This document shows positions 5,268 to 7,901 of a DNA stretch of 7,901 nt, piece after piece. The translations under genes and the position numbers were made by a program. Under the pieces are notes generated by a model. The model saw nothing but the letters and a program-made list of their open reading frames with translations, had not been told where the DNA came from and did no database searches. This stretch comes from Deltaproteobacteria bacterium (GTDB taxonomy: Bacteria > Desulfobacterota > Binatia > UBA9968). Positions within the stretch are counted from its first letter, which is position 1. Each line of letters begins with the position of its first letter. The stretch spans positions 1 to 7,901 of the forward strand of contig JACPDC010000375.1 of assembly GCA_016184235.1 (NCBI GenBank). The letters run 5' to 3'.

Positions 5268-7667
5268 TTAAGGATTTTTTTGGGTTTCTCCTGGAGCAGG
5301 GATGAGCGTCAAAGAGGGCCAGTCATTCATGCTTTCCTCATCATAACATAGCTGAATGTACGCCCCGCGCCGCCACAGCTCCGTCTGGTCTCCGTAGTGC
5401 GGAGAAAAACAGTGGCCGGATTGTCCTGAAGCGAGAATAAACCGGCCATTTTGCCAGTCGCCCACGTCGGCGATCATTCTCATCGACGGACCCACGACGT
5501 GCCGGAACGGATTAGAATGGCGGTAAAAGCCCATGTTGACGGTCACCGCGTCACCCGGAGATGGAAAAGGGCCAAGCGAGAAGAGGGAGGCGAGAATCCT
5601 GATCCGGTCGAAGGCGTGATGCAGGGTCAGCGTATGGAGCCTGCCCCAATGCCATTTCCGCGAGTCGGTTCCCAGCCGCCGTTTCAACACGGCCTGGCTC
5701 TCGCGCAGGCTCTGTTCCACCAGCTCGCTGCGGGAGCGGGAGGCGAACCAGGCCGCCCGGCTGTCTTTGAGGATTCCTTCGATAGGCGTGAGCGCCTGGT
5801 TGAAGAGCTCCGTATAGGCGGCGTAGAGTCGTTCTCCTAATTCGTCGGCGAGAAGGTTGCGCGCGAGGCGCTCGTAAAAAACATGAAACAGCGCCGCCTC
5901 GAGGCTCTCCTCGCGGCAATCGCCGTCCCATTCGCAGAGCCTTTTCGCCATCGCCCGGAGAGAAGGCTCGGCGATCTTCTCGAGGTCAGCCCGGAGAACG
6001 TTGACCGTTTCCCTCCCGTGCAGGGACACGGTGTCTTTTTGCATATGCGCCATATCCTCTGGGGTAAGTTTTTCCTTTGCGCCCAGTAGATCGCGGATGC
6101 GCCGGATGCGGTACGAGGGCTCGAAAAGCGCCGAGAGATAGTAGGGGTACGCGGCGCCCGCGACCCGGTTGTTCGCGGTCGCAATGGCGCCCTCCGGTGG
6201 ATTATAGAGACGGGGGAGCTTCGCAAAGGGAATATAGCCTTTCCATTCGAAGGCCTCGTCCCAGCCTGGGAGCGGCAGGAAAGAGGGAGAAGCAGGACGT
6301 ACGGGTATTTTGCCGGCCAGGCTGTAGCCGATGTTGCCGGCAGTGTCGGCATAGACATAGTTGAGCGACGGCGCGGTTTGGCAGGAGAGGCTCTCAAGAA
6401 ACTCCTCCCAGTTGCGCGCCCGGTTGACTCCGTAGAGGCAGCGCATTTCCTCGCTCGGCTCATGGGCGGTCCATTTGAAGGCGAGCGCCTCGCTGGTGTC
6501 GCCGTCCCGAAGAGGCGCAAAATCGCTGATCAACGGGCCATGGCGGGTAAAACGAATCCTCTTTGTGACCGCGGCTCCTCCCCGAATCGTTATCTGTTCC
6601 TCCTCGCTCGCCATCTTCTCCCAGCGGTTGCCTACGAGATAAAGATCGGCTTGCTGAGCGTGGAGCTTCTCCCGGTAGAGCTCTCCGTCGTCGCACAGCC
6701 CCGCGGTAACTCCCCAGGCGATATGGCGGTTGTGCCCTATGTGGACGCAGGGAGAGCCGGGAATGGAGCCGCCCCACACCTCGAATTCTTCCCCGGATTT
6801 GAGATGCATCAGGTACCAGACCGACGGGAGCGTCATCCTCAGATGGGGATCGCTGCAGAGAATCGGCCTGCCCGTGGAGGAGCGGCCGGCGGCGACAACC
6901 CAGTTGTTGCTCCCCTGGCCTCCCGGCGCCCGGTCGCTTGCCTGGAAAGTCCCGCCGATGAAGCGCAGTATACGGGCCGCCTGATCGGCGGCGCAGTCGG
7001 TGATCGAGGGGCCGGCCGCCGGGTGCGGCGCCAGCGAGGCGAGCTTGGCCTCCTGGCCCTTTAATTTTTTCGCGATCGCGCTCCAGGTGAGGCGCGTGAA
7101 GAGAGAAGAAGATAGAAAAAGGGCGAAGCCCTTTCCGATCGTGAGGCAGTCCTCGGGGGCCCAGGGGTCGGGCTGGCAGCGCAGCAGGCGGAATTCGAGC
7201 GGCAGAGAGTTGAGATGGGCTTCGATGTAGCGGTTCACGCCCCGGCTGTAGGCGAGAAGGCGCTCCACGGATTCCTGCGGCAGGATGCGCAGGGAGGCGC
7301 AGGCCGCGCGGCGGATTCCCATGATGCGCATGAAATAATCCATCTCCACCGAGCTTTTGTCCCGGAATCTGACCGACAGCTCTCCGCCGGGGACTTCTCT
7401 TTCGCCCAATATCTCCGCCAGCCGGCCGCTGAGAAAGCGGCGGGTGGAATCCATCTGCCAGAGCCGCTCTTGGGCGTGGAGATAGCCTTGAGCCAGGAGC
7501 AGGTCGTGCTCACTGGCGGCGTAGACGTGGGGGATGGCGTACGGATCCCAACGGACCCTGACCTGCCGGCCTAAGCCGGGAATGGAGATGGCGCCCTGTG
7601 TCTTGGGCTTTGCTTTTCCCGCCCAGCAGCGCAGCAAGGGGCGCAGGAGCGAGGGGAAGAGGGCCAC
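5268..7667 (-). CDS. Penicillin acylase-family N-terminal nucleophile hydrolase
   Basis: A 799-residue precursor of the PF01804 family, which hydrolyses amide bonds (penicillins, acyl-homoserine lactones, other N-acyl compounds) after cutting itself into two subunits. The alpha region includes VRWDPYAIPHVYA (38-50) and LLLAQGYLHAQERLWQMD (56-73). Self-cleavage is expected at Gly252/Ser253 in GQGSNNW, making Ser253 the N-terminal nucleophile. His275 in SDPHL occupies position B23, as in acyl-homoserine lactone acylases, where penicillin G acylase has Gln. VTAG (320-323) and Asn499/500 in ATANNRV fit the oxyanion-hole positions. Full length, no frameshift. The start is GTG sharing its first base with the preceding stop (TAGTG). 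Unlike classic members it has no convincing signal peptide; the N-terminus MALFPSLLRPLLRCWAG is short and basic. The substrate cannot be deduced. The pairing with a glutathione S-transferase suggests metabolism or detoxification of an acylated compound, which is inference. Confidence 0.93.
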   Translation of the reverse strand: MALFPSLLRPLLRCWAGKAKPKTQGAISIPGLGRQVRVRWDPYAIPHVYAASEHDLLLAQGYLHAQERLWQMDSTRRFLSGRLAEILGEREVPGGELSVRFRDKSSVEMDYFMRIMGIRRAACASLRILPQESVERLLAYSRGVNRYIEAHLNSLPLEFRLLRCQPDPWAPEDCLTIGKGFALFLSSSLFTRLTWSAIAKKLKGQEAKLASLAPHPAAGPSITDCAADQAARILRFIGGTFQASDRAPGGQGSNNWVVAAGRSSTGRPILCSDPHLRMTLPSVWYLMHLKSGEEFEVWGGSIPGSPCVHIGHNRHIAWGVTAGLCDDGELYREKLHAQQADLYLVGNRWEKMASEEEQITIRGGAAVTKRIRFTRHGPLISDFAPLRDGDTSEALAFKWTAHEPSEEMRCLYGVNRARNWEEFLESLSCQTAPSLNYVYADTAGNIGYSLAGKIPVRPASPSFLPLPGWDEAFEWKGYIPFAKLPRLYNPPEGAIATANNRVAGAAYPYYLSALFEPSYRIRRIRDLLGAKEKLTPEDMAHMQKDTVSLHGRETVNVLRADLEKIAEPSLRAMAKRLCEWDGDCREESLEAALFHVFYERLARNLLADELGERLYAAYTELFNQALTPIEGILKDSRAAWFASRSRSELVEQSLRESQAVLKRRLGTDSRKWHWGRLHTLTLHHAFDRIRILASLFSLGPFPSPGDAVTVNMGFYRHSNPFRHVVGPSMRMIADVGDWQNGRFILASGQSGHCFSPHYGDQTELWRRGAYIQLCYDEESMNDWPSLTLIPAPGETQKNP

Positions 7668-7901
7668 TACAGGATGGCCTTTACAGACGGCCGCTCCTTC
7701 ATTCTTTTCACATAAGCGCTCAACCGCGGCAGGGAGGAATCCGGCAGGACCCCGAACCCCTCCAGGCGCAGGAACCGAGGAATCAGATCCGCATCGGCAA
7801 GAGAAAAATCCCCCGCGAGATAAGGCTGATCCCCGATCTCCCGCTCGAAGCGCTGCAACAGGCCTTTGACATCCTTTTTCGCGCCTTCGATAGCCTCCGG
7901 A
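7667..7901 (-). CDS. Glutathione S-transferase-like protein, C-terminal end only
   Basis: The reading frame is open from the right edge to TAG at 7669-7667 and gives about 77 residues. It has the all-helical C-terminal domain of glutathione S-transferases: LLQRFEREIGDQPYLAGDFS, then the conserved SLADADLIPRF segment (N-capping box with the buried Asp), then LSAYVKRMKERPSVKAIL, the typical ending of this family. The N-terminal thioredoxin-like glutathione-binding domain lies outside the window, so glutathione binding cannot be checked. The stop codon shares its last base with the GTG of the acylase gene, so the two are probably co-transcribed and translationally coupled. Family members conjugate glutathione to electrophiles or act as reductases or isomerases; which applies here is unknown. 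Confidence 0.85.
   Translation of the reverse strand, partial: PEAIEGAKKDVKGLLQRFEREIGDQPYLAGDFSLADADLIPRFLRLEGFGVLPDSSLPRLSAYVKRMKERPSVKAIL

Noticed and set aside
5275..5281. Run of seven A on the coding strand at the end of the acylase gene
   Set aside because: A slippage site is possible in principle, but it lies four codons from the stop and would change almost nothing.
5837..7064. Several long open frames on both strands within the acylase gene
   Set aside because: They are out-of-frame or antisense readings of the acylase coding sequence, common at this GC content, with Arg/Ser/Pro-rich products of low complexity.

Overview
The window is a compact stretch with every recognisable gene on the minus strand, so transcription runs from base 7901 towards base 1. 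It looks like chromosomal DNA of a Gram-negative bacterium: several products have Sec-type signal peptides or membrane-spanning segments, and one is a periplasmic binding protein. Composition is moderately GC-rich. Hand counts of single 60-base rows gave about 48-63% in the middle block and 63-65% in the right-hand block. The gene types would suit a deltaproteobacterium, a Nitrospirota or an NC10/Methylomirabilota member, but nothing here fixes the phylum. There is no rRNA, tRNA, CRISPR array or recognisable mobile element.

Reading in the direction of transcription, there are three blocks. (1) Bases 7901-5268 hold the C-terminal end of a glutathione S-transferase-like protein. Its stop codon shares one base with the GTG start of a complete 799-residue penicillin acylase-family N-terminal nucleophile hydrolase, whose catalytic Ser253 and supporting residues are visible. 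(2) Bases 5184-2327 hold an ECF sigma factor, its membrane anti-sigma factor (4-base overlap), an 84-residue exported helical protein with no family I can name, and an exported seven-bladed YVTN/YncE-type beta-propeller. A candidate ECF-type promoter lies just upstream of the sigma gene. A strong stem-loop sits between the small-protein gene and the propeller gene. (3) Bases 2297-1 hold a PstS-like periplasmic binding protein with its own candidate sigma-70 promoter. It overlaps by 4 bases the start of a membrane sensor histidine kinase that runs off the left edge.

Block 2 is the most interesting unit. It reads as a self-regulated envelope-response operon: the anti-sigma factor holds the sigma factor at the membrane, and the likely output is the two exported proteins, whose function is unknown. 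Block 3 reads as a binding-protein/sensor-kinase pair with no transporter genes in view, suggesting ligand sensing rather than import. Block 1 couples a possible glutathione-dependent enzyme to an amidase-type hydrolase that lacks an obvious signal peptide.

I see no clearly unprecedented system. The best candidates for new biology are the sigma/anti-sigma/small protein/propeller operon and the binding protein-kinase pair.
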